Assembly (NCBI GenBank): GCA_937894465.1
Contig: CALCRE010000028.1
Location: 1 to 12,693 of the forward strand
Source: an uncultured Clostridia bacterium
Lineage (GTDB): Bacteria; Bacillota; Clostridia; JAAYHZ01
Reading direction: 5' to 3'
Length of the DNA stretch: 12,693 nucleotides
The notes beneath the pieces are model-generated. The model did no database searches. It was not told the DNA's origin and saw only the letters and a list, made by a program, of their open reading frames with translations. This document shows, in pieces, positions 1 to 6,312 of the stretch. The position numbers and the translations under genes were made by a program. The stretch's first letter is position 1. Every line of letters starts with the position of its first letter.

Positions 1-2
1 GA

Positions 3-29
3 CTGATGGAAAATGAATATGAAGGATAA
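3..29 (+). CDS. Possible 3' end of an upstream gene (perhaps a sigma factor)
   Basis: Reading frame 3 from the window edge gives LMENEYEG and then TAA at 27-29. It would overlap the next gene's start by 17 nt (or 11 nt if that gene begins at 19). Acidic tails of this kind are common at the ends of ECF-type sigma factors, and such overlaps are typical of sigma/anti-sigma pairs. Only eight codons are visible. The other two frames stop at 4-6 and 14-16, so the frame choice is an inference. Confidence 0.3.
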   Translation: MMENEYEG

Positions 30-801
30 AGCTGACTTTGAAATAAAGGAACAAGGAACCATAGATCGTCTGAAAGCAATTCAAAATGAAATTCAAATGA
101 AAGATGGTGCAAAAAATATGGCGAAAAGGAAAATTATCAACGGTTTAGACAAAGGAAAGGAAACAAGAAAGGTTCGATTTATACCGACTCTTGGAACTGC
201 ATTGTTGATTTTGGCGATGGTAGTGTCAGTTTCCGTGCTGGCGTTCCCGGGTATAGCCATAAGGTATGCCGGAGCGTTACCGATTGTCAAGGAGTTGGTT
301 CAAGAAAAAGATGATGTAATTACATTAAATGAAAAAGTTGGTTCATTGCAAGATGAGATATCCGAACAAGAAAGTGTTGTCTTGTATTTGGAAGCACAAA
401 CAAAGGAACTCGAAAAGAAACTGAAGCAAATATCGGATGAAAAGATACCCGAGGTTATTACATCGGAAAATGAAGACGAAATGCTGAACATACAATTGCA
501 ATCCTTGACGGTTGACTTTGTAAAGGCTATGTACAGAGGAGATTTTGAAGAAGCGGCGCAATTTTGTACACCGGAGTTCTCAGCTACTGTAACTGATCAC
601 CCGGACCGTATTATCATGCGAAAAGAAAATGCAGTGGTGTTCACGCAAATAACCAATATTACCCGGGCTGAAGACGGAACTTATCTGGTATTCTTAAGAC
701 TCAACGATTCTGATGACGGAGAAGCCGATTACCAAATTGACTTCGAGGTGATCAAGAAGGACGGTAAATACCTAATTTCTTTTGCAGGAATGAATGCGTA
801 A
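13..801 (+). CDS. Single-pass membrane protein with coiled coil and NTF2-like C-terminal region; possible anti-sigma factor
   Basis: The product is 262 aa. Residues 1-54 are charged and probably cytoplasmic. Residues 56-79 (FIPTLGTALLILAMVVSV onward) form one clear membrane segment. Residues 95-145 are heptad-like and rich in E, K and Q (VGSLQDEISEQE, LEAQTKELEKKL), which indicates a coiled coil. Residues 158-262 (SLTVDFVKAMYRGDFEEAAQFCTPEF) look like a small alpha+beta NTF2/DUF4878-type domain that would lie outside the cell. No catalytic motif is visible. The order cytoplasmic tail, membrane helix, extracytoplasmic sensor, together with the overlap with an upstream frame, fits an anti-sigma factor or a similar membrane signal protein, but no anti-sigma motif is definite. 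ATG at 19 is an equally good start, because GATGGA at 5-10 is better spaced for it. Confidence 0.8.
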   Translation: MNMKDKADFEIKEQGTIDRLKAIQNEIQMKDGAKNMAKRKIINGLDKGKETRKVRFIPTLGTALLILAMVVSVSVLAFPGIAIRYAGALPIVKELVQEKDDVITLNEKVGSLQDEISEQESVVLYLEAQTKELEKKLKQISDEKIPEVITSENEDEMLNIQLQSLTVDFVKAMYRGDFEEAAQFCTPEFSATVTDHPDRIIMRKENAVVFTQITNITRAEDGTYLVFLRLNDSDDGEADYQIDFEVIKKDGKYLISFAGMNA

Positions 802-827
802 ATCGCATTTATTATTTAAAAAATATT

Positions 828-1703
828 TTATTTGTATATATGATTCTTCTTCCTATATGCGGAAGGGGAATCTTCTTTATATTTACGAAACATTCGTGAA
901 AAATAGTTTGCATCGCTAAAGCCTGTGGACAATGCGATTTCAGTAATATTCATATCGGAATTCATCAATAATTCTTCTGCTTTTGCAATGCGATACAATG
1001 TAATGTATTCTCCCGGTGATTTACCGATGGTGTTTTTGAATTCATGACAGAAATGGTACAGGCTAAAGCCGCATTGCTCCGCAAGTATGTCCAAACTCAG
1101 TTTGTCGGTATAATGATTTTCTATATGGATTAATGCATTCTTCAATTTGTTGAACAGTTTTTGACGATTATCACATTCTTCGGGGGTCAATATGTTTTGA
1201 ACGTGATTTCGCAATAATAAGGTCAGCAAATGATAAGTGGACCCTTTGACTGCCAATTCGTACCCGGGTTCTCCGGATTCGAATTCTTTAATGATATCGG
1301 TGATACAATTAACCACCTCCTTGTCATTACCGATTTTATTCTTAAACCGATAGAGGTTTCGTACGATGGGATCAATGTATTTTATTTCACACAAGTCTGC
1401 CCCACTACCTTTTAAAAATGCAACGCTCATGTCGATGCAATAATAGGATATTTCATTATCCACACTATCGCCTCTGTGAAGCTCATTTGCATTGATCACC
1501 ACGACATCCCCTGGATTGACGGTAATTTTTTCAGCGGAACATTCTATGTCTACCGAACCGGAGAGGATATAAAGGATTTCCAACGCTTCATGCCAATGGC
1601 TGTTGAATATGTTCCCTGAATAATGGAACTGCTTCAATGATACTTGTATAGGAAAATGTTGATCCTTTATGTATGCTTTTTCGTAAAGGGAGGGTTCTCG
1701 CAT
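828..1703 (-). CDS. AraC-family transcriptional regulator with N-terminal cupin domain
   Basis: The product is 291 aa. The N-terminal half is a cupin-type ligand domain: HWHE at residues 36-39, then LEILYILSGS, a PGDVVVI strand and ELHR at 74-77. The last 100 residues carry two helix-turn-helix units. The first is LSLDILAEQCGFSLYHF. The second is ITEIALSTGFSDANYFSRMF followed by a SPSAYR ending, the classical AraC/XylS signature. Such proteins sense a sugar or related small molecule and usually activate a neighbouring catabolic or transport operon. It is divergent from the aminotransferase gene across a 183-bp A+T-rich spacer with inverted repeats, so local control of the 1887-5364 cassette is likely. 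On the minus strand an AAAGGAT ribosome binding site lies about 12 nt before the ATG. Confidence 0.93.
   Translation of the reverse strand: MREPSLYEKAYIKDQHFPIQVSLKQFHYSGNIFNSHWHEALEILYILSGSVDIECSAEKITVNPGDVVVINANELHRGDSVDNEISYYCIDMSVAFLKGSGADLCEIKYIDPIVRNLYRFKNKIGNDKEVVNCITDIIKEFESGEPGYELAVKGSTYHLLTLLLRNHVQNILTPEECDNRQKLFNKLKNALIHIENHYTDKLSLDILAEQCGFSLYHFCHEFKNTIGKSPGEYITLYRIAKAEELLMNSDMNITEIALSTGFSDANYFSRMFRKYKEDSPSAYRKKNHIYK
842..880 (+). terminator. Strand-biased hairpin terminator lying inside the 3' end of the convergent AraC gene
   Basis: Arms 842-853 and 861-872 form a 12-bp stem with a 7-nt loop in plus-strand RNA. Two of the pairs are U-G (847/867 and 848/866). The U-rich stretch TTCTTTATATTT follows at 873-884. 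In minus-strand RNA the two wobbles become C-A mismatches, so the structure favours stopping transcription of the rightward gene. The stem lies over AraC codons near the C-terminus, so part of the match could be chance. Confidence 0.5.
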
Positions 1704-1744
1704 TGATTATTATATCCTTTCATTTACATGGTTATCATGTTAAT

Positions 1745-1770
1745 AATTATAGCAAGATTGTGCTATAATT
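1745..1770. promoter_or_regulatory. Perfect 10-bp inverted repeat, candidate operator between araC-type gene and aminotransferase gene
   Basis: AATTATAGCA at 1745-1754 is matched exactly by its reverse complement TGCTATAATT at 1761-1770, with the spacer AGATTG. The right arm contains TATAAT. The site lies about where transcription of the regulator should begin, given the minus-strand promoter candidate at 1779-1807. A second, A+T-only pair (AATTATATT at 1775-1783 and AATATAATT at 1806-1814) lies beside it, so the 7-mer AATTATA or its complement occurs four times in 70 bp. AraC proteins more often bind direct repeats, so the owner of the site is uncertain. Confidence 0.45.
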
Positions 1771-1778
1771 CAACAATT

Positions 1779-1807
1779 ATATTAATGTAAATTTAAGAAA
1801 ATGTCAA
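1779..1807 (-). promoter_or_regulatory. Candidate sigma-A promoter of the AraC-family gene
   Basis: On the minus strand a consensus -35 TTGACA (1807-1802) is followed by a 17-nt spacer and TAATAT (1784-1779), four of six matches to TATAAT. It points at the regulator start at 1703 and leaves a leader of roughly 70 nt. On the plus strand a perfect TATAAT at 1808-1813 has no good -35 box. That would suit an activator-dependent promoter for the aminotransferase gene, but it is a guess in such A+T-rich DNA. Confidence 0.4.
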
Positions 1808-1886
1808 TATAATTATGATAATGGGTAAAAATATTTGAAATAGATCAATTGTCTTAGGCATTTGATTCATGAAAGGGGTATGTTAT

Positions 1887-3101
1887 ATGGGTAAATTAGC
1901 AATTACCGGCGGATCGAAATTAAGAGCAAAAGGATTTCCTGTATGGCCGGTTTACGGAAAAGAAGAAGCTGATGGTTTGCAACGCGTTCTAGAGAGCAGA
2001 CAATGGGGAACTTTAGGTCCTGAAGTTAAAAAATTCACCGAAAAATTCAATAAATACCTCGGTGTCAAATATGGTGTTGCTGTAACGAATGGAACAGTCA
2101 CCATGGAAGTATTGCTAAGAGCGATGGGAATTGGATACGGGGACGAGGTTCTGGTTCCGCCGTATACATTTGTTGCCACTGTTTCAGCTGTTATTACAGT
2201 TGGTGCAACTCCTGTTTTCGTTGACATCGACGAAGAAACATTCAACATGGATCCGGAAAAGATGGAAGTTGCCATAACACCTGCAACAAAGGCTGTTATA
2301 CCGGTGCATATCGGTGGCAGATCTTGTGATATGGACAAGATCATGGCTGTGGCAAAAAAGCATAATTTAATGGTTATTGAGGATGCGGCACATGCTCACG
2401 GATCAGAATGGAAAGGCCAAAAATCAGGTTCCGTGGGAACGGCAGGATCCTTCAGTTTCCAAGCCAGCAAAAACCTAAATTCCGGCGAAGGCGGATTCAT
2501 ATCCACCAACGACAAAGAATTGTTTGAAATGAGCTGGGGTATTCATCACTGTGGTAGAGATTATTCGGGAACCGTTTGGTATGGACACCCTCTTGTAGGA
2601 ACCAATGCAAGAATGACCGAGTGGCAAGCTGTGATTCTTAATGCACAATTGGATCGTATGGATCAACAAATCGATAAAAGAATGGAAAATGCAAAATACT
2701 TGACTTCCAGACTGAATGAAATCGGATGTATCAAAACCGTACCGGAAGATGATCGAATCACAAGAAACTCATATCATCTATACTTATTCAGATATATGGA
2801 AGAACAACTGAAAGGTCTGCCCAGAGAGAAGTTCTTGAAGGCTTTAGGAGCAGAGGGAATTCCCGTATCGCCGGGATACACATGTCTTTACAAGATGCCC
2901 TTGTTCCAGACAGAGCAAATGAAGAAAATGACCGGTTCCAAGATTGACTATACCAAGGTTTACTTGGATGTTGCGGAAAAAGTGACTGAACATCAAGGCG
3001 TTTGGACAACTCAAAATGTTTTGTTAGGCGAAAAAGAAGATATGGACGACTTTGCAAATGCCATTATCAAGGTTGTAGAAAACGTAGACGAAATACTGTA
3101 G
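1887..3101 (+). CDS. DegT/DnrJ/EryC1/StrS-family PLP-dependent aminotransferase
   Basis: The product is 404 aa from ATG 1887, which sits 8 nt after AAAGGGG (1872-1878). An ATG at 1869 precedes the ribosome binding site and is rejected. The family reading comes from the N-terminal GG..LR..FP.WP pattern, GVAVTNGT (63-70), GDEVLVPPYTFVAT (85-98), VIEDAAHAHG (163-172, with D166 expected to hold the PLP pyridine nitrogen) and GSFSFQASKNLNSGEGG (187-203, with K195 the expected Schiff-base lysine). Known members transfer an amino group from glutamate or glutamine to keto-sugars or inososes. The N-terminus resembles the scyllo-inosose/2-deoxy-scyllo-inosose branch, so an aminocyclitol or amino-sugar substrate is likely, but the direction and substrate cannot be read from sequence. 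It is the first gene of the cassette downstream of the AraC regulator. Confidence 0.93.
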   Translation: MGKLAITGGSKLRAKGFPVWPVYGKEEADGLQRVLESRQWGTLGPEVKKFTEKFNKYLGVKYGVAVTNGTVTMEVLLRAMGIGYGDEVLVPPYTFVATVSAVITVGATPVFVDIDEETFNMDPEKMEVAITPATKAVIPVHIGGRSCDMDKIMAVAKKHNLMVIEDAAHAHGSEWKGQKSGSVGTAGSFSFQASKNLNSGEGGFISTNDKELFEMSWGIHHCGRDYSGTVWYGHPLVGTNARMTEWQAVILNAQLDRMDQQIDKRMENAKYLTSRLNEIGCIKTVPEDDRITRNSYHLYLFRYMEEQLKGLPREKFLKALGAEGIPVSPGYTCLYKMPLFQTEQMKKMTGSKIDYTKVYLDVAEKVTEHQGVWTTQNVLLGEKEDMDDFANAIIKVVENVDEIL

Positions 3102-3120
3102 TATAAAAACTATATAAATT

Positions 3121-3155
3121 GTGCACCGGTTATGTTGGTGTCATACCCGGTGCAC
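3121..3155 (+). terminator. G+C-rich hairpin after the aminotransferase gene, weak or partial terminator
   Basis: GTGCACCGG (3121-3129) pairs perfectly with CCGGTGCAC (3147-3155) across a 17-nt loop. It starts 20 nt after the stop codon. The following bases (TTCAATCATCTTT) are only moderately T-rich, so it may work as an mRNA 3' stabiliser or a leaky terminator that lowers expression of the downstream dehydrogenase and phosphoesterase. The rest of 3156-3330 is A+T-rich with no gene visible. Confidence 0.45.
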
Positions 3156-3332
3156 TTCAATCATCTTTATGTCAAACTGTAATGAAACAAACAAATAAAT
3201 AAACTTACTTAACATATTACTTACAAAAAAACACTTTTTAATATAACAAAGTATTTATATGGGGATTGTTAATATTAAACAACCAAAATATTGAAATTGT
3301 AGAAATACATACCCATTTATAGATAAATAGAA

Positions 3333-3371
3333 AGGCGGTGAAACCCGGTTATTAATCGGGTTGAGAATATG
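3333..3371 (+). promoter_or_regulatory. Strong ribosome binding site separated from its ATG by a hairpin
   Basis: AGGCGGTGA at 3333-3341 matches the extended Shine-Dalgarno AGGAGGTGA at 8 of 9 positions, yet lies 27 nt before ATG 3369. The gap is almost filled by a hairpin: AACCCGGTT (3342-3350) pairs with AATCGGGTT (3354-3362), including one G-U pair, around a 3-nt loop. Folding this stem would bring the binding site to about 6 nt from the ATG. Alternatively an in-frame ATT at 3351, 9 nt from the site, could be a rare start. Confidence 0.5.
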
Positions 3372-4430
3372 AAAAAAATGAAAGTAGGCATTATCGGCAC
3401 TGGAAATCTTGCTGAGTTGCATATGAAATCATACAAAAAAAATTCGGATGTTGAAATAACGGCAGTATGCGACTTCAACCTGGAACGTGCAAAGCAAAAA
3501 GCTGATGAATTCGGTGCTAAAGAAGTATATCAGGATTACAAGGATATGCTTGCTAAAAGTGATATTGATGCAGTCAGTGTGTGTACATGGAATAATACCC
3601 ATGCTCCGATTACCATTGACGCCTTGAATGCAGGGAAAAATGTATTATGTGAAAAACCGCCTGCGCTTAGTGCACAGCAAGCAATGGATATGGAAAAAAC
3701 AGCTCATAAAAACAGAAAACTGTTAATGTATGGATTCGTCAGGCGGTTTGAAGAAAAAACAAGATTGTTGAAGCAAATGATTGATGATGGTGATCTGGGG
3801 GAGATCTATTATATTAAAACAGGATATTTGAGACGCCTCGGTAATCCGGGAGGATGGTTTGCCAAAAAGGAAATATCCGGAGGAGGTCCATTAATTGACT
3901 TGGGTGTTCATATGGTGGACTTGGCTATGTTCTTAATGAGCAAACCCAATCCGGTATCGGTTTTTGGAAATACATTTTATAAAGTAGGGAACATGGCTGG
4001 AGTGAAAGGTACCTCTGCTTGGAAAGCCGCTGATTTTCAAAATAATATCAACGAAGTGGAAGACATGGCAAACGGATTAATCAAGTTTGAAAATGGATCG
4101 AGCATCTATTTGGAAACTAGCTGGACATCTCATATCAAGAAGGATACCACCTATTTGGAAGTTTTCGGATCCAAAGGGGGAGCAGTGCTAGAACCTGAAC
4201 TGGAGATTTACACTGTTAAAAATCAACACCTGACAGATTTCAAACCGATTCTAAAAGGCGGTGGTTTTGATTTTGACGGATGCTTCTCTGCTGAGATCGA
4301 CCATTTCACGGATTGTGTGGTCAATGGTATAGAGTGTACATGCACCGCCCAAGATGGTGTTAGAATCATGAAGGTATTAGATGCAATATATGCTTCTTCC
4401 GAAACCGGTCAATTAATCGATGTGAAATAA
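3369..4430 (+). CDS. Gfo/Idh/MocA-family NAD(P)-dependent sugar or cyclitol dehydrogenase
   Basis: The product is 353 aa, the usual length for the family. The N-terminal Rossmann fold shows GIIGTGN (7-13), and D35 at the end of the second strand suggests preference for NAD over NADP. NVLCEKPPAL (91-100) contains the family EKP motif with K96 as expected catalytic lysine. GGGPLIDLGVHMVD (171-184) supplies the D177/H181 pair of the active site. These enzymes oxidise a ring hydroxyl of a sugar, sugar phosphate or inositol to a ketone, or the reverse. A ketone is exactly what the neighbouring aminotransferase would need. The gene is separated from the aminotransferase by 268 bp and followed at 1 bp by the phosphoesterase. 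The translation start is unusual because a hairpin lies between the ribosome binding site and the ATG. Confidence 0.93.
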   Translation: MKKMKVGIIGTGNLAELHMKSYKKNSDVEITAVCDFNLERAKQKADEFGAKEVYQDYKDMLAKSDIDAVSVCTWNNTHAPITIDALNAGKNVLCEKPPALSAQQAMDMEKTAHKNRKLLMYGFVRRFEEKTRLLKQMIDDGDLGEIYYIKTGYLRRLGNPGGWFAKKEISGGGPLIDLGVHMVDLAMFLMSKPNPVSVFGNTFYKVGNMAGVKGTSAWKAADFQNNINEVEDMANGLIKFENGSSIYLETSWTSHIKKDTTYLEVFGSKGGAVLEPELEIYTVKNQHLTDFKPILKGGGFDFDGCFSAEIDHFTDCVVNGIECTCTAQDGVRIMKVLDAIYASSETGQLIDVK

Positions 4431-4431
4431 C

Positions 4432-5364
4432 ATGAAAATACTTTATGCAACAGACATCCATTTTGATAATACACCAAACAAGCCTCATTATCCCTATGCA
4501 GTAAAGAACTTGGAGATATTTTGGAACCTGTTGAAAGATAAAATGGAAACATTCGATCTTTTTATCGGCGGGGGAGATCTTGTTGTAAAAGGTCCCGGTT
4601 GTATTGAAGAATTAGCTGACTTTAAAGAAAAGCTGGAGTCTGTTACATACAAATACATTGTAACACCGGGTAACCATGACATTTGTCCTCTCAAAGGGAT
4701 GGAAAAGACGTATCCCGGTGTTGAGGAGTATGAATACAAGGCATTAACCGACACCAATTATGCAAAGGTGTTTCAAGACAAAGGTTTGTTTTATTCTAAA
4801 ATGTTTGGTAAATGTCTGCTTATTGCCTTTGCAATTCGAAATGATGACCCGGACAATCAGTTGGAACGATTAAAACGGGAATTGAAAAAGCCGGGGAAGA
4901 AAATTGTTTTTTCACATTATCCGGTATATCAAACTAGGTTCGGTGGCTTTTGTGCCGGTTGGGATTATAACCGGATCAAGGGAGTCAGAGAAAAGATCGC
5001 CAAGCTGTTAGCCACTCCGAAGCACCAAGTGGCAGGCTATTTCTGTGGCCATCAACATATTAACAGCAGAGTACCCATGACTTTAAACGAGGATGGAACA
5101 CCACATTTGGAGTGGAAGGACCGGTCGATTCAAGGAGTCGGCTGGCAAATAGAGACAGGAGCAGCCACCCAAGCGACCTGTTGCTATAAAGAAATTGAAA
5201 TTACTGATACCCAATTGATTGTTACCACCCGGCAATTACCCGGTGTATCCGGATTGAAAGAAGGCGTCATGAACAAAGAGAAGTCTTTCGACCAAACCCA
5301 CCCGGATATTACATCCTACCACATGGGAAACCCTGATGAAATGAATTTTATTTTGCCGATTTAA
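4432..5364 (+). CDS. Calcineurin-like metallophosphoesterase
   Basis: The product is 310 aa. All five metal-binding blocks of the family are present in order: DIH (D8, H10), GGGD (D49), GNHD (80-83), SHYP (H162) and GHQH (206-209). It should therefore hydrolyse a phosphoester with two metal ions. No signal peptide is visible, so it acts in the cytoplasm. Its ATG follows the dehydrogenase stop codon after a single base (TAACATG) without a recognisable ribosome binding site, which points to translational coupling and hence a joint pathway. A sugar phosphate or cyclitol phosphate made by the neighbours is the natural guess for a substrate, though cyclic nucleotides or phosphodiesters are also used by this fold. 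The C-terminal 60 residues (after residue 250) match no motif I recognise. Confidence 0.9.
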   Translation: MKILYATDIHFDNTPNKPHYPYAVKNLEIFWNLLKDKMETFDLFIGGGDLVVKGPGCIEELADFKEKLESVTYKYIVTPGNHDICPLKGMEKTYPGVEEYEYKALTDTNYAKVFQDKGLFYSKMFGKCLLIAFAIRNDDPDNQLERLKRELKKPGKKIVFSHYPVYQTRFGGFCAGWDYNRIKGVREKIAKLLATPKHQVAGYFCGHQHINSRVPMTLNEDGTPHLEWKDRSIQGVGWQIETGAATQATCCYKEIEITDTQLIVTTRQLPGVSGLKEGVMNKEKSFDQTHPDITSYHMGNPDEMNFILPI

Positions 5365-5399
5365 AGATTATAGAATTTTTTATAAATATTATAAGTAGA

Positions 5400-5428
5400 A
5401 AAGGCTGCCTTGCAGGGCAGCCTTTCTT
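5400..5428. terminator. Bidirectional intrinsic terminator between the phosphoesterase and hpf
   Basis: AAAGGCTGCC (5400-5409) and GGCAGCCTTT (5416-5425) form a perfect 10-bp stem with a 6-nt loop. TTTCTTC trails on the plus strand and TTTTCTACTT on the minus strand. It lies between two convergent genes and should serve both. A second small stem, GGGAC/GTCCC (5435-5439 and 5446-5450), sits between it and the end of hpf. Confidence 0.88.
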
Positions 5429-5462
5429 CGTCGTGGGACTTCTTTGTCCCCATATTTCTTTA

Positions 5463-5999
5463 TTAAATTTCAGGTTCGATCAAACCGTAGTCTTTTTCTT
5501 TTCTGACGTATACTACATTGACTTCATTGGTTTCAGCATTTTTGAACATATAGAATTGGTGTCCCAATAAATTCATCTGTAGGATTGCTTCTTCCACCGA
5601 CATGGGTTTGAGGGGGAATTTTTTTGTTTTGACTACCTTGAAATCCAGTTCTTCATCCACTCGTTCTTGGTCCACATTACCTGCGTCGTAATCGATGGCA
5701 ACCGTTTCATGCAAGCGTTTTTCGAGACGTGTTTTATTCCGTCTGATTTGTCTTACCAGAATGTCTGTGGCTTTGTCTGCTGATGCCAACACATCGTGTT
5801 GAAGCGTTTCAGCTCTAAAGATAATCCCTTGGTACGGAATGGTGACTTCAAAATTCGTCTGAGATCTGATTTTAGACACGGTTATATACGCCTCCGTATT
5901 CCCTTTGAAAAACTTATCAAGCTTGGATAACTTTTTCTCAATCATGTCTTTTGTCGGTTGATTAAATTCCACATTTTTCATAGTGTAAATAAATCTCAT
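5463..5999 (-). CDS. hpf: Ribosome hibernation-promoting factor, long form
   Basis: The product is 178 aa, typical of the long form found in Bacillota. Residues 1-97 form the S30AE/YfiA domain, which binds the 30S decoding region and blocks tRNA and mRNA (MKNVEFNQPTKDMIEKKL; FRAETLQHDVLASADKA near 62-78). A linker rich in D and E spans about 102-118. Residues 124-176 are the C-terminal dimerisation domain (FPLKPMSVEEAILQMNLLGH; NEVNVVYVRKEKDYGLIEP), which joins two ribosomes into inactive 100S particles in stationary phase. The ATG follows AAAGGGGA on the minus strand with proper spacing. It is a single-gene transcript ending at the terminator at 5400-5428. Confidence 0.96.
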   Translation of the reverse strand: MRFIYTMKNVEFNQPTKDMIEKKLSKLDKFFKGNTEAYITVSKIRSQTNFEVTIPYQGIIFRAETLQHDVLASADKATDILVRQIRRNKTRLEKRLHETVAIDYDAGNVDQERVDEELDFKVVKTKKFPLKPMSVEEAILQMNLLGHQFYMFKNAETNEVNVVYVRKEKDYGLIEPEI

Positions 6000-6312
6000 G
6001 ATATCAGTCCCCTTTCATAATATGATTTAATATGGTTTTATCCAATATTATACTTTCCTTAATTGAAAAAATTAATAATAATTTGTGAATTATTATTAAT
6101 CTTATTATACCATGGACTATGATAAACTGCTATGGGAAATCAGAGGACTTTTATCTTTTTCATCATTTATGCTAAAATGGTACTGACCGAGTGCATGAAT
6201 ACATTTGCACCGGTAATAATTAACTATATGGATTAATATGATTTAAGTAACTTTACATAAAGGCTATCAGGATTGTGTGTTTTCAATATAGTGTATAAGG
6301 GTGAAAAAAGAT
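6000..6312. other. Divergent control region between hpf and the secreted repeat protein
   Basis: No gene is supported in these 313 bp. On the minus strand TATAAT at 6052-6047 is a candidate -10 box for hpf, with a poor -35. No clear sigma-B or sigma-H promoter was found. On the plus strand TGCTAAAAT at 6170-6178 is an extended -10 candidate, and TTGTGA/TATACC at 6083-6111 is another. The main structure is the 13-bp inverted repeat at 6071-6100. A short GTGCA/TGCAC pair (6191-6195 and 6206-6210) also occurs. Confidence 0.5.
6071..6100. repeat. Perfect 13-bp inverted repeat in the hpf/secreted-protein promoter region
   Basis: ATTAATAATAATT (6071-6083) is the exact reverse complement of AATTATTATTAAT (6088-6100), with TGTG between. 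It is entirely A+T except for the loop. It sits about 20 bp upstream of the candidate hpf -10 box and overlaps a candidate rightward -35 box (TTGTGA 6083-6088). It could be an operator serving both genes or a cruciform-prone site. There is no run of T beyond what the arms contain, so a terminator is unlikely. Confidence 0.6.

Noticed and set aside
1952..2344. 130-codon minus-strand frame inside the aminotransferase gene
   Set aside because: Antisense to a gene with intact motifs and without a ribosome binding site; it is a by-product of codon bias.
6112..6186. 24-codon frame (MDYDKLLWEIRG start) in the hpf upstream region
   Set aside because: No ribosome binding site before the ATG, and it overlaps candidate promoter elements; open length is within chance.
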